A DNA stretch of 64,000 bases, from NCBI RefSeq assembly GCF_014203545.1, contig NZ_JACHJG010000007.1, positions 113,391 through 177,390 of the forward strand. Direction: 5' to 3'. The position numbers and the translations under genes are program-made. Each line of letters opens with the position of its first letter. The first letter of the stretch is position 1. Source of the stretch: Streptomyces netropsis. Lineage in GTDB: Bacteria > Actinomycetota > Actinomycetes > Streptomycetales > Streptomycetaceae. Shown one piece after another: positions 1 through 10,482 of the stretch. The notes under the pieces are model-generated. The model was not told the origin of the DNA. It ran no database searches and saw nothing but the letters and a program-made list of their open reading frames with translations.

Positions 1-211
1 GGCAGTGCGCCGAGCTGCCGCTCCGCCCCGGAGCGCAGCGCCGCGGCGTCGGCCTCGACGGCGACGAGCAGGTCCATGATGTTCTCGTTGTCCTCGCCCG
101 CGAGCAGCGCGAGCAGCAGGTGCGCGGGCGTCATGTCCGCGTGGCCGGCGGTCACGGCCCGCTCATGGGCGCGGCTGAGCGCCTCCTGGCTCCTGTTGGT
201 CAGCTCGGCAT
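1..211 (-). CDS. clpB: ClpB disaggregase, N-terminal part (cut by window edge)
   Basis: The 70 codons present read MDAELTNRSQEALSRAHE and continue through the double Clp-N helical repeat (AHLLLALL), the substrate-binding N-domain of ClpB. ClpB is a hexameric AAA+ chaperone that pulls proteins out of aggregates and works with DnaK/DnaJ/GrpE. The ATPase domains lie outside the window to the left. The start is the ATG at 211. A HAIR-type inverted repeat at 273-293 lies about 60 bases upstream, so the gene should be repressed by HspR, which is encoded at 2.3 kb. Confidence 0.95.
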
Positions 212-272
212 CCACGACTCGGGCTCCTCCTCTGGCTCGCCGACAATCCTTGCTGAGATCAACATGCGATAA

Positions 273-293
273 GTTGAGTCTATTCCACTCAAC
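273..293. promoter_or_regulatory. HAIR operator (HspR site) of clpB
   Basis: The sequence is GTTGAGT-N7-ACTCAAC, a perfect 7+7 inverted repeat that matches the HspR-associated inverted repeat CTTGAGT-N7-ACTCAAG except at the outermost base pair. It lies in the clpB promoter region. HspR bound here, with DnaK as co-repressor, would keep clpB off until heat shock; that is known for Streptomyces and inferred here. Confidence 0.92.
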
Positions 294-428
294 CTTGTTC
301 TGCCAGCGAGCCCCTCGAAAAGGGCCGCCCCAAAATCGGGGTTCCACGCCGGGGGCCGGTGATGCAGGATCTTGCACAGGCGTTCCCCCCACTCCTTGCG
401 CCACCGCCTGACTGCGAGGACTTTTCCC

Positions 429-1034
429 ATGCTCCGACCCCTGGGGGCGGCCGGCCCCTTCAGCCGCGTGACCACCGGCGCGGCCTTACTGACGATCGCC
501 ACGGCGGTGGCTCTGTCACTGCCGACGGCATCGGCAGCGCCCGGCCCCGCCCCCTGCGGCCCGACGGCCGGACCCACGTCCGTGCCGACGACGGCCCCGA
601 GACCGACCCCGACGACCGGCCCGACATCGCGGGCGACACCACGACCGACGTTCATGGCCGTATCGGCGACGTCATGGCCGGACCCGACGGTGGCGCCTAC
701 AACCCGCCCGACGCCACGCCCCACAACCGGCCCGACAGTGGCACCCACGGTCCGTCCGACGCCCGGCCCCACCACCGGCCCGACGGTGGCACCCACGACC
801 CGCCCGACGTCCGTACCGACCGCAGTACCTACGGTCGCGCCCACAGCCGTACCGACGTGCCGGCCGACGGGCGGCCCGGTACCGAGCAGCGTCCCGACCC
901 CGTCACCGACGAAGGCCCCGACGCCCTCGCCGACGAAGGCTCCGACGACAAGGCCGACGCCGGGCCCGACCCCCACCGGAACGCTCCCGTCCGGGGCCCC
1001 TACGGCCACGCCCGAAGCACCGTCGGGGAACTGA
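429..1034 (+). CDS. Secreted Pro/Thr-repeat protein
   Basis: The product has 201 aa. The ATG at 429 is preceded by a GCGAGGA ribosome site 8 bases away. Residues 1-35 form a signal peptide (two Arg, then a hydrophobic stretch with LLTIATAVAL, cleavage after TASA). The rest is almost only Pro, Thr, Gly, Arg and Val, with a degenerate 16-residue repeat (TVAPTTRPTPRPTTGP and variants, at least three copies), and it looks like an extended cell-wall or extracellular stalk. Codon 20 (486-488) is the rare TTA. Third-position GC is lower than in neighbours because of many ACA, CCA and GCA codons. An antisense Val-Gly frame spans the same DNA but has no signal peptide or ribosome site. Function is unknown. 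Confidence 0.6.
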   Translation: MLRPLGAAGPFSRVTTGAALLTIATAVALSLPTASAAPGPAPCGPTAGPTSVPTTAPRPTPTTGPTSRATPRPTFMAVSATSWPDPTVAPTTRPTPRPTTGPTVAPTVRPTPGPTTGPTVAPTTRPTSVPTAVPTVAPTAVPTCRPTGGPVPSSVPTPSPTKAPTPSPTKAPTTRPTPGPTPTGTLPSGAPTATPEAPSGN

Positions 1035-1132
1035 CGAACCTCGCACGCCCTTCTGAGTGAACCCTCCCCGGCCCGCCACCCGCCCACGCGGCGGCGGGCC
1101 GCACTGGCCTCCGACCGCAAAGGGGGTGCAGC

Positions 1133-1714
1133 ATGACGGCTATGGCACACGAGCCGACGCCCACGCAGGAAGAGCTCCTCCTGGAGAGCTTTCTGGCCCT
1201 GGAGACCCCTGAAGGCTTCAAGGCCGAGCTCATCGAGGGGGAGATCATCGTGTCACCAGCTCCGGACGGAGATCACGAGGATGTGATCGAACTGATCGTG
1301 GCGCAGATGTACGACCATTCGAAGGTCCGCATGCAGTACTCGGGCAACAAGGGTTTACGCCTGCCCAGCGGCGGCCGCTGTCCCAGGAACCACGTCGTGC
1401 CCGATGGCACGTTCGCCCCCCGTGAGCTGCGGCTCTTCCGGGGCGCCCCCTCCTGGATGACGCCCGACGGTATCGCCCTCGTCATCGAGGTAACGAGCAC
1501 CGGGCCGGACGGTGATCGCGTCGCCAAGCGCCACTGCTATGCCCGCGCGGGCATTCCGCTCTACCTCCTCGTGGACCGCAGCCGTGGCATGGTCACCCTG
1601 CACAGCGACCGGGTGGGCGAGGATTACGGCGACGCCCACAGCACCGCCTTCGGCAAGGAGGTACCCCTCCCCGCCCCCTTCTCCTTCGTTCTGGAGACGG
1701 CCGACTTCACCTGA
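1133..1714 (+). CDS. Uma2-family (DUF820) PD-(D/E)XK nuclease-like protein
   Basis: The product has 193 aa and the DUF820/Uma2 layout: TPEGFKAELIEGEIIVSPAP near the N-terminus, a central VVPDGTF, then ALVIEVTSTGPDGDRVAKR, where the Glu/Asp and Lys residues form a PD-(D/E)XK-like core. Such genes are abundant in Streptomyces and cyanobacteria; no clear physiological role is established. The start is ATG 1133 with AGGGGGTG upstream; a second ATG at 1142 is possible. Codon 75 (1355-1357) is TTA, which is rare in Streptomyces and implies dependence on the bldA tRNA. Confidence 0.9.
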   Translation: MTAMAHEPTPTQEELLLESFLALETPEGFKAELIEGEIIVSPAPDGDHEDVIELIVAQMYDHSKVRMQYSGNKGLRLPSGGRCPRNHVVPDGTFAPRELRLFRGAPSWMTPDGIALVIEVTSTGPDGDRVAKRHCYARAGIPLYLLVDRSRGMVTLHSDRVGEDYGDAHSTAFGKEVPLPAPFSFVLETADFT

Positions 1715-1737
1715 GGTCCACGAACTACGCTTCCCGC

Positions 1738-2142
1738 ATGGCCCACGACCTCCGCAACCTCGCCCCCGCCTACCTCGACTTCTGGCGCGAGTACCACCTC
1801 TGCACCCTCACCACCCACCGCACGGACGGCACCCCGCACGTCGTCCCGGTCGGCGTCACGTACGACCCCGAGGCCGGCGTGGCCCGTGTCATCACCCGCA
1901 AGACCAGCACCAAGGTCGCCAACGTCCAGGCCTGCGGCCCCGACGGCGCGTACGTCGCGGTCTGCCAGCTGGACCGGGGGCGCTGGGCGACGCTGGAGGG
2001 ACGCGCGGTGGTGCGGACCGAGGCCGAGGTCGTCGCCGACGCCGTCGCCCGCTACGCCGAGCGCTACGGCCGCACGCCGAGCCCGAACCCCGACCGCGTC
2101 GTCATCGAGATCACGGTCACCCGGGCGATGGGCCGGGCCTGA
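1738..2142 (+). CDS. PPOX-class (pyridoxamine phosphate oxidase-like) F420/FMN protein
   Basis: The product has 134 aa and a split-barrel fold signature: AYLDFWREYHLCTLTTHRTD, then GTPHVVPVGVTYDPE, then the TSTKVANVQ phosphate-binding segment. This is the Rv1155-like class, whose members use F420 or FMN to reduce small substrates; the substrate cannot be told from sequence. The gene begins 23 bases after the Uma2 gene and may be co-transcribed. A perfect hairpin at 2182-2224 ends the unit. Confidence 0.88.
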   Translation: MAHDLRNLAPAYLDFWREYHLCTLTTHRTDGTPHVVPVGVTYDPEAGVARVITRKTSTKVANVQACGPDGAYVAVCQLDRGRWATLEGRAVVRTEAEVVADAVARYAERYGRTPSPNPDRVVIEITVTRAMGRA

Positions 2143-2181
2143 CCCCGCGGTCGCACCGGAAATGGCGGTCGCACCGGATAT

Positions 2182-2224
2182 GCGCGAGGGCCGACGGAAC
2201 AGATCGTTCCGTCGGCCCTCGCGC
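2182..2224. terminator. Bidirectional hairpin terminator, PPOX gene / hspR
   Basis: A perfect 19-bp stem (GCGCGAGGGCCGACGGAAC and its complement) surrounds a 5-base loop. It sits between two convergent genes and can serve both. Confidence 0.85.
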
Positions 2225-2252
2225 GTATTCGCCCGGTGTCCCGGGGATGCCG

Positions 2253-2717
2253 CTAGTCCGAGCCCTGCCGCCGCGGCCGCCAGACGACCAGCGCGCTGGT
2301 CTGCTGCACGTCCTGGTACGGGACCAGGTCACGGCGGTAGGAGGCGTGCACCGCGGCCTCGCGCTGCTGCATGGCCGTGGCCGCGCCCTCGACCATCGCC
2401 TGGAGCTCGGCGGCGCGCGCCTTGAGCGCGGCCACCTGGTTCTCCAGCTCGATGATGCGCTTGATGCCGGCCAGGTTGATGCCCTCGTCCTGGCTGAGCT
2501 GCTGCACCTGGCGCAGCAGCTCGATGTCGCGCGCCGAATAGCGCCGGCCGCGCCCGGCCGTGCGGTCCGGGGAGACCAGGCCGAGGCGGTCGTACTGGCG
2601 CAGCGTCTGCGGATGGAGGCCCGAGAGCTGAGCCGCGACGGAGATGACGTAGACCGGCGACTCGTCGGTCAGCTGATACGGCTGTGCTGGTTCGAAACGT
2701 CGTCGTCGGCCGTCCAT
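2253..2717 (-). CDS. hspR: HspR heat-shock repressor (MerR-like)
   Basis: The product has 154 aa. It has a MerR-type winged helix-turn-helix at about residues 20-85 (YVISVAAQLSGLHPQTLRQYDRLGL, then GRGRRYSARDIELL) and a coiled-coil tail. HspR represses the dnaK operon and clpB by binding HAIR repeats, aided by DnaK. It is the last gene of dnaK-grpE-dnaJ-hspR, so it controls its own synthesis. The ATG at 2717 lies one base beyond the dnaJ stop and its GGGAG ribosome site is inside the dnaJ end, so translation is coupled. Confidence 0.96.
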   Translation of the reverse strand: MDGRRRRFEPAQPYQLTDESPVYVISVAAQLSGLHPQTLRQYDRLGLVSPDRTAGRGRRYSARDIELLRQVQQLSQDEGINLAGIKRIIELENQVAALKARAAELQAMVEGAATAMQQREAAVHASYRRDLVPYQDVQQTSALVVWRPRRQGSD

Positions 2718-2718
2718 C

Positions 2719-3900
2719 TCAAGCTCCCTTCGCGGCCTGGAACAGCTCCGCCCGAGGGTCCTCGTCCGCCGTCGCGTCGCGGTAGGCCTCGAGGGCCTCC
2801 CGCGCCTTGTCGTCGAGGTCCTTGGGCACGGCGACCTCGACGGTGACCAGCAGGTCGCCGCGGGTGCCGTCCTTGCGCACCGCGCCCTTGCCACGGGCGC
2901 GCATCGTCCGGCCGTTGGGTGTGCCGGCCGGCAGCTTGAGGGTGACCGGAGGGCCGCCGAGGGTGGGGACCTTCACCTCGCCGCCGAGCGTCGCCTCCAC
3001 GTAGGAGATCGGCACGGTGACGGTGAGGTTGTCGTCCTTGCGCCCGAAGACCGGGTGCGTGCCGACGTGCACCACGACGTACAGATCGCCGCCCGGTCCG
3101 CCGCGCTCGCCCGGGGCGCCCTTGCCGCGCAGCCGGATCCGCTGCCCGTCGGAGACCCCCGACGGGATGCGGACCTGCATCGTGCGGGAGGACGTGGCCC
3201 GCCCGCTGCCCTTGCACACGTCGCAGGGGTTCTCGGGGATCAGCCCGCGGCCCTTGCAGTCGGGGCAGGGGTCGGTCAGTGAGAAGCCGCCGCCCGCGCC
3301 GTGGGAGACCTGCCCGGTGCCGACGCAGGTCGGGCAGACCCGCGGCGTACCGTTCTTGTCGCCCGTGCCGGAGCACGCCTTGCACGCAGCCGAGGAGGAC
3401 ATCCGCAGCGGGACCGTGGCCCCGTCCACCGCCTCGGTGAAGCTGAGCGTCACCTCGGACTCGATGTCCTGACCGCGCCGCGGCTGGGTACGGGTGCCCG
3501 TACCGCCGCGGTTGAAGAGGCCGCCGAAGACGTCCCCGAGACCACCGCCGCCGCCGAAGCCGCCGGCGCCCGCTCCGCCCTGGGCGCCCCCGAAGAGGTC
3601 GCCCAGGTCGAAGTTGAAGGAGCCGCCGCCCGCGCCGCCCGGACCCGGGCGGTAGCCGCCGTTGCCGAACAGGGCGCGGGCCTCGTCGTACTCCTTGCGG
3701 CGCTTGGGGTCGGCGAGGACGTCGTTCGCCTCGGAGATCTCCTTGAAGCGCTCCTCGGCCTTGGCGTCGCCCTTGTTGGCGTCCGGGTGGTACTCGCGGG
3801 CGAGCTTCCGGTACGCCTTCTTGATCTCGGCCTCGGTGGCGTCCTTGGGCACGCCGAGGACCTTGTAGTAGTCCTTCTCGACGAAGTCCTTCGTGCTCAT
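2719..3900 (-). CDS. dnaJ: DnaJ co-chaperone
   Basis: The product has 393 aa. The J domain occupies residues 8-75, with the essential HPD at 38-40. A Gly/Phe-rich linker follows (about 80-130), then a zinc-binding domain with four repeats (CKACSGTG, CPTCVGTG, CPDCKGRG, CDVCKGSG), then the C-terminal substrate-binding domains. This is a class I (type A) J protein that stimulates DnaK ATPase and delivers substrates. It is the third gene of the HspR-controlled operon, 51 bases after grpE. Confidence 0.97.
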   Translation of the reverse strand: MSTKDFVEKDYYKVLGVPKDATEAEIKKAYRKLAREYHPDANKGDAKAEERFKEISEANDVLADPKRRKEYDEARALFGNGGYRPGPGGAGGGSFNFDLGDLFGGAQGGAGAGGFGGGGGLGDVFGGLFNRGGTGTRTQPRRGQDIESEVTLSFTEAVDGATVPLRMSSSAACKACSGTGDKNGTPRVCPTCVGTGQVSHGAGGGFSLTDPCPDCKGRGLIPENPCDVCKGSGRATSSRTMQVRIPSGVSDGQRIRLRGKGAPGERGGPGGDLYVVVHVGTHPVFGRKDDNLTVTVPISYVEATLGGEVKVPTLGGPPVTLKLPAGTPNGRTMRARGKGAVRKDGTRGDLLVTVEVAVPKDLDDKAREALEAYRDATADEDPRAELFQAAKGA

Positions 3901-3951
3901 CCTCGGCGTCCCTCCTTCCGGTCCCCGCTGTCCGTCGTCACGTCAGGCACG

Positions 3952-4631
3952 TCAGCCCTTGTCAGGGCCACCGCTCTCCTCGGCCGAATCCTCGTCGCCC
4001 TCGCCCTTCTGGGCGCCGGGCTGCGGCTCGGCCACGGCGACCCGCGCGGGGCGGATCGTCCGCTCGCCGATCCGATACCCCGGCTGCAGGATCTGCACGC
4101 ACGTGGTCTCGGTGACGTCCGGCGCGTAGCTGTGCATCAGGGCCTCGTGCACCAGCGGGTCGAAGGGCTCGCCCTCCTTGCCGAACTGCTGCAGGCCCAT
4201 CTTGGCGACGACCGTCTCCAGCGATTCGGCGACGGACTTGAAGCCGCCGACCAGCTCGCCGTGGTCACGGGCGCGGCCGATGTCGTCGAGCGTGGGAAGG
4301 AGCTCGGACAGGAGGTTCGCGACGGCGATCTCCTTGACCGTGACCCGGTCCCGCTCCACCCGGCGACGGTAGTTCTGGTACTCGGCCTGGAGCCGCTGGA
4401 GGTCCGCGGTGCGCTCGGCGAGCGCGGAACGGGCCTGGTCCAGCTGAGCCGTCAGCGCTGCGGCCGCGCCCTCCTGGGCGGCCTGAGCATCCGGTCCTTC
4501 GGTCGGTGCGTCCCCAGCCGGGGCCTCCGGGCCCGCCTTGTCGGCGGACCCGGCGGCCTGTGCCGCATCGTCGGGGGCTGCGGCGTCGGAGGGGACGTCG
4601 GGCTTCTCCTCGAAGCCCGGGGTCTCCTCCG

Positions 4632-4635
<4 letters not shown>
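3952..4635 (-). CDS. grpE: GrpE nucleotide exchange factor
   Basis: The product has 227 aa. An acidic, Ala-rich N-terminal tail (about 60 residues) is followed by the long dimerisation helix (RTADLQRLQAEYQNYRRRVERD) and the C-terminal beta domain ending in the family pattern VQILQPGYRIGERTIRPARVAVAE. GrpE releases ADP from DnaK. The start is a GTG whose last two bases overlap the dnaK stop (GTGA), so translation is coupled to dnaK. Confidence 0.97.
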
Positions 4636-6479
<1,844 letters not shown>

Positions 6480-6496
6480 GTCATTCCTCCAGCTGA

Positions 6497-6517
6497 CTTG
6501 AGTGGAACAGACTCAAG
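6497..6517. promoter_or_regulatory. HAIR operator 1 of dnaK operon
   Basis: CTTGAGT-N7-ACTCAAG is an exact match to the HspR-associated inverted repeat. It starts 18 bases upstream of the dnaK start codon. Confidence 0.96.
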
Positions 6518-6548
6518 AGTGCAACACGACGGCAAACCTGTCAACGGA

Positions 6549-6569
6549 CCTGAGTCGAGCCCGCTCAAC
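6549..6569. promoter_or_regulatory. HAIR operator 2 of dnaK operon (degenerate)
   Basis: CCTGAGT-N7-GCTCAAC is a second, less perfect copy of the HAIR repeat. The two centres are 52 bases apart (about five helical turns), which would allow cooperative HspR binding. The rest of 6570-6812 holds no gene; it contains the tandem repeat at 6733-6768 and presumably the promoter of the next gene. Confidence 0.8.
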
Positions 6570-6732
6570 TTTTATGTCAGCCTTACCGTCACTCGCGGGC
6601 GGCGGAGAGACGCGGCGGGGCGGGAAAGGGTTGCCTGCGCGATACAGATCACCGGCAGGTCGGGTTCATGGGCCCGGGAATCCTGGGTAATCTCGGCGGA
6701 GACTGAATAAGTTACTGCTTAGTAGTCCGCTC

Positions 6733-6768
6733 GCTTCAGCAGATTCGTCCGCTTCAGCAGATTCGTCC
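6733..6768 (+). repeat. Tandem 18-bp direct repeat in leader of Fe-S gene
   Basis: Two exact head-to-tail copies of GCTTCAGCAGATTCGTCC are followed by a partial third (GCTTCGCTAGTTCGTTCG). The repeat ends 44 bases before the start of the Fe-S oxidoreductase gene. Confidence 0.85.
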
Positions 6769-6812
6769 GCTTCGCTAGTTCGTTCGCTCTCGCAGGTTCG
6801 AGGAGCCCCACC

Positions 6813-9080
6813 ATGCAACTCGCCGCGATCATCGTGTCGCTGGTCCTCACGGCAGTCGGCGTGGCGCTCGTCGGCCGCGCCGCCGCCCAGTTCGTCCGGT
6901 TCTTCAGGCTCGGGGCACCCGTCCCGGCCGGTACCCGTACGGACGATCCCACAACGCGCACGGTCACCCTGGGCAAGGAGTTCGTCGGCCATACGCGCAT
7001 GAACAAGTGGGGCGTCGTCGGCGTCGCCCACTGGTTCGTCGCGGTCGGCTTCCTGACCCTCGGGCTGACGATCGTCACCGCCTACGGCCAGCTGTTCAAG
7101 GCCGACTGGGTACTGCCGATCATCGGCGAATGGCTGCCGTACGAGCTCTACACCGAGTTCATCGGCACGGCCACGACCGTGGGCATCCTCGTCCTGATCG
7201 GGATCCGGCTGGCGAACCTGCCCTCACGGGCCGGCCGCAAGTCGCGCTTCGCCGGCTCGACCGCCTGGCAGGCGTACTTCGTCGAGTACGTCATCCTCGT
7301 CATCGGCCTCGCCATCATGACGCTGCGCGGCCTCGAGGGCGCCCTGCACGGCGTGGACGGCTACACGGCCTCGTACTTCGCCTCGTACCCGCTGGTCGCC
7401 GCCTTCAAGGGCCTCAGCGTCGGCACGCTCCAGAACCTCGTCTACCTCGCCGCGATGATCAAGCTCGGCGTGACCATGACCTGGGCGATCACGGTCGGTC
7501 TCAACACCGACATGAGCGTGGCCTGGCACCGCTTCCTCGCCTTCCCCAACATCTGGTTCAAGCGCGAGGCGAGCGGCGACGTCGCCCTCGGCGCGCTCCT
7601 GCCGATGGTCAGCGACGGCAAGCCGATCGACTTCGAGGACCCGGGCGAGGACGACCAGTTCGGCGTCTCCCAGATCGAGCACTTCTCCTGGAAGGGCCTC
7701 CTCGACTTCTCCACCTGCACCGAGTGCGGCCGCTGCCAGTCGCAGTGCCCCGCCTGGAACACCGGCAAGCCGCTGTCGCCGAAGCTGCTGATCATGGCGC
7801 TGCGCGACCACTCGCACGCCAAGGCGCCGTACCTGCTCGCGGGCGGCGGCAAGACCGCCGAGGGCGAGGAGAAGGCCACCGAGGAGCAGCTGAAGGACGT
7901 CCCGGCCGCCGCGCTGGCGGAGGCCGAGCGCCCGCTGATCGGGACGCTGGAGGAGAACGGCGTCATCGACCCGGACGTCCTGTGGTCCTGCACCACCTGC
8001 GGCGCCTGTGTCGAGCAGTGCCCGGTCGACATCGAGCACGTCGACCACATCGTCGACATGCGCCGCTACCAGGTGATGATCGAGAGCTCCTTCCCGTCCG
8101 AGGCGGGCACGATGCTCAAGAACCTGGAGAAGAAGGGCAACCCCTGGGGCCTGGCCAAGAAGCAGCGACTGGCCTGGACGAAGGAGGTCGACTTCGAGGT
8201 CCCGGTCGTCGGCAAGGACATCGAGGACCTCACCGAGGTCGACTACCTCTACTGGGTCGGCTGCGCCGGCGCCCTGGAGGACCGCGCCAAGAAGACCACC
8301 AAGGCCTTCGCGGAGCTGCTGCACATCGCGGGCGTGAAGTTCGCGATCATGGGCGGCGACGAGGCGTGCACCGGTGACTCGGCCCGCCGCCTGGGCAACG
8401 AGTTCCTCTTCCAGCAGCTCGGCCAGCAGAACGTCGAGATGCTGAACATGGCGTTCGGCGAGGACGGCGACGACGAGTCGACGAAGAAGCCGAAGTCCAA
8501 GAAGCGGATCGTCGCGACCTGCCCGCACTGCTTCAACACGATCGCGAACGAGTACCCCCAGCTGGGCGGCGAGTTCGAGGTCATCCACCACACGCAGCTG
8601 CTCCAGCACCTCATCGACGAGGGCAAGCTCGTCCCGGTCACCCCGGTCGAGGGTCTGATCACCTACCACGACCCCTGCTACCTGGGCCGGCACAACAAGG
8701 TCTACACACCGCCGCGCGAGATCATCGCGAAGGTGCCGGGCCTGCGCAACGAGGAGATGCACCGCCACAAGGAGCGCGGCTTCTGCTGTGGCGCCGGTGG
8801 TGCGCGCATGTGGATGGAAGAGCGCATCGGCAAGCGCATCAACAACGAGCGCGTCGACGAGGCGCTGTCCCTCAACCCGGACATCGTCTCCACCGCCTGC
8901 CCCTTCTGCCTCGTCATGCTGACCGACTCGGTCAACGGCAAGAAGAACGACGGCAAGGCGAAGGAGTCGATCCAGGTCGTCGACGTCGCCCAGCTGCTGC
9001 TGGAGTCGGTGAAGACCCCGGAGGAGCCGGCCGACGACGGCGAGCCGGTCTCCGAGCCGGAGCCGGAACCGGCGAAGTAG
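6813..9080 (+). CDS. Membrane-bound (Fe-S) heterodisulfide-reductase-like oxidoreductase
   Basis: The product has 755 aa. About five hydrophobic segments fill residues 1-235, like a NarI/HdrE-type quinone- or heme-binding membrane domain. Two 4Fe-4S motifs follow: CTECGRCQSQCP (about 302-313) and CTTCGACVEQCP (about 393-404). Then come CCG-type cysteine motifs (VGCAG about 484, CYLGRHN about 622, GFCCGAGG about 657). The acidic tail is rich in Glu-Pro. The layout matches HdrD/GlpC-like fusions that pass electrons between the quinone pool and a soluble donor. The electron donor is unknown. The gene is monocistronic, between the dnaK promoter and the hairpin at 9099-9139. Confidence 0.88.
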   Translation: MQLAAIIVSLVLTAVGVALVGRAAAQFVRFFRLGAPVPAGTRTDDPTTRTVTLGKEFVGHTRMNKWGVVGVAHWFVAVGFLTLGLTIVTAYGQLFKADWVLPIIGEWLPYELYTEFIGTATTVGILVLIGIRLANLPSRAGRKSRFAGSTAWQAYFVEYVILVIGLAIMTLRGLEGALHGVDGYTASYFASYPLVAAFKGLSVGTLQNLVYLAAMIKLGVTMTWAITVGLNTDMSVAWHRFLAFPNIWFKREASGDVALGALLPMVSDGKPIDFEDPGEDDQFGVSQIEHFSWKGLLDFSTCTECGRCQSQCPAWNTGKPLSPKLLIMALRDHSHAKAPYLLAGGGKTAEGEEKATEEQLKDVPAAALAEAERPLIGTLEENGVIDPDVLWSCTTCGACVEQCPVDIEHVDHIVDMRRYQVMIESSFPSEAGTMLKNLEKKGNPWGLAKKQRLAWTKEVDFEVPVVGKDIEDLTEVDYLYWVGCAGALEDRAKKTTKAFAELLHIAGVKFAIMGGDEACTGDSARRLGNEFLFQQLGQQNVEMLNMAFGEDGDDESTKKPKSKKRIVATCPHCFNTIANEYPQLGGEFEVIHHTQLLQHLIDEGKLVPVTPVEGLITYHDPCYLGRHNKVYTPPREIIAKVPGLRNEEMHRHKERGFCCGAGGARMWMEERIGKRINNERVDEALSLNPDIVSTACPFCLVMLTDSVNGKKNDGKAKESIQVVDVAQLLLESVKTPEEPADDGEPVSEPEPEPAK

Positions 9081-9098
9081 CCGCCCGGTCCTTGTGCG

Positions 9099-9139
9099 AA
9101 CGGCCGGTCCCCCGCGAGGTGTGCGGGGGACCGGCCGTT
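9099..9139 (+). terminator. Hairpin terminator after Fe-S oxidoreductase
   Basis: A 17-bp perfect stem (AACGGCCGGTCCCCCGC) closes a 7-base loop 19 bases after the stop. The remaining bases up to 9380 hold no gene that can be supported, only the upstream region of the next one. Confidence 0.85.
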
Positions 9140-9380
9140 GCCGCGTACAGCTCCTGACGCCCCGTCCGACCCCCGCCCGGCCAGCGTCCGACCGCCGTAC
9201 ACGCAGCCCTCGAAGTCCTCGCGACGTAGGCCACAAGTACCGCGCCGGGCACCGAAACCCTCCCGCCGTCCCGCCCGCCCCTAAGCTTTCCCCTAAGGGA
9301 TGTCACAGCTCGGCCGCAAAGACCGCCCTGTTCACCCGGGCCCGGCTCCGCGAGCTCTCCGGAGCGGGTACGTTCGAAGC

Positions 9381-10388
9381 GTGGCTGGATTCAGGATGGG
9401 ACGCGGACGGGACGCGCACGGCACCCGCCCCGCGCAGCAAGGACAGCGCCCCGGGCAGCAGGCCCCGTACGGCGCCCCCGGCGGCATGCCCGGGGGCAGC
9501 GCGGGCGCGCCCGGCGGGCAGCAGTGGCAGCAGCACGGCGGGCACGGTGAGCCGGAGTACTTCGGGGGCGGTGGTGGACAGCCGGGCGGCCCGTACGGTC
9601 AGTACGACCCGTACGGCCAGGCTCCCCAGGACCCGTACTACGGGCAGCACGCCCCCCAGCCGGGCCCGACGGCCGACAATCCGGGCCACACCCAGCAGTT
9701 CAGCCTCGGCGAGGCGGACGCGTACGGCCGTCAGGCCCCGTACAGCCCGTACGGCGACGACGGCTACGGCAGCGGCTCGTACGACGACGGCTCCTACGAC
9801 GACGGCGCGACCTACCGCGCCGGTCAGGCGCCCGCCCCGCCCGTCGGCCCGCGGCTGCACTGGAAGGAGCTGCTGACGGGCATAGTCCTGCGCCCGTCCG
9901 CCACCTTCTGGCAGATGCGCGACCACGCCATGTGGGCCCCGGCCCTGATCGTCACGTTCGTCTACGGCCTGCTCGCGGTCTTCGGCTTCGACAAGGCCCG
10001 CGCGGACGTGTTGAACGCCACACTCTCCAACAGCATCCCGTGGGTCCTGGTCACCGGCGTCGTCGTGGTGGTCTCCGGCCTGATCCTCGGCGCGGTCACC
10101 CACACCCTGGCCCGCCAGCTCGGCGGCGACGGCGAGTGGCAGCCGACGATCGGCCTGTCGATGCTGCTCATGTCGGTCACGGACGCGCCGCGGCTGCTCT
10201 TCGCGATGTTCCTCGGCGGCGACAGCCCCTTCGTCCAGGTGGTCGGCTGGGCGACCTGGCTGGTGGCGGGCGCGCTGTTCACCTCGATGGTGAGCAAGTC
10301 CCACGACCTGCCGTGGCCGAAGGCGCTGGGCGCGTCGGCGATCCAGCTGATCGCACTGCTTTCGATCATCAAGCTGGGCACGCTGTAG
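9381..10388 (+). CDS. Yip1-domain membrane protein with Gly/Gln/Pro/Tyr-rich N-terminus
   Basis: The product has 335 aa from the GTG at 9381. In-frame codons extend upstream to 9300 but read like non-coding leader, and TACGTT sits 6 bases before the GTG, as in a leaderless promoter. Residues 1-155 are low complexity (Gln, Gly, Pro, Tyr, Asp), cytoplasmic and disordered. From about 160 there is a Yip1-type domain with about five membrane segments (LTGIVLRPSATFW, ALIVTFVYGLLAVFGF, WVLVTGVVVVVSGLILGAV and others). Yip1-like bacterial proteins have no established function. Confidence 0.82.
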   Translation: MAGFRMGRGRDAHGTRPAQQGQRPGQQAPYGAPGGMPGGSAGAPGGQQWQQHGGHGEPEYFGGGGGQPGGPYGQYDPYGQAPQDPYYGQHAPQPGPTADNPGHTQQFSLGEADAYGRQAPYSPYGDDGYGSGSYDDGSYDDGATYRAGQAPAPPVGPRLHWKELLTGIVLRPSATFWQMRDHAMWAPALIVTFVYGLLAVFGFDKARADVLNATLSNSIPWVLVTGVVVVVSGLILGAVTHTLARQLGGDGEWQPTIGLSMLLMSVTDAPRLLFAMFLGGDSPFVQVVGWATWLVAGALFTSMVSKSHDLPWPKALGASAIQLIALLSIIKLGTL

Positions 10389-10413
10389 CCCGGCCGCGTA
10401 ACCGCGTACGACA

Positions 10414-10452
10414 AAGGGCCCCGGCCGCGCTCGAAGCGCGGCCGGGGCCCTT
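10414..10452. terminator. Bidirectional hairpin terminator
   Basis: A 17-bp perfect stem (AAGGGCCCCGGCCGCGC) closes a 5-base loop between the convergent Yip1 and phosphoribosyltransferase genes, with A and T ends that suit both directions. Confidence 0.87.
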
Positions 10453-10482
10453 GCCGTAGCTGTGTCTCCGCGTCCTCGCCGC

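Noticed and set aside
200..1150. Antisense 316-codon frame with Val-Gly repeats opposite the Pro/Thr gene
   Set aside because: It has no ribosome site or signal peptide, overlaps the clpB promoter and its HAIR operator, and is explained as the shadow of the repeat on the other strand.
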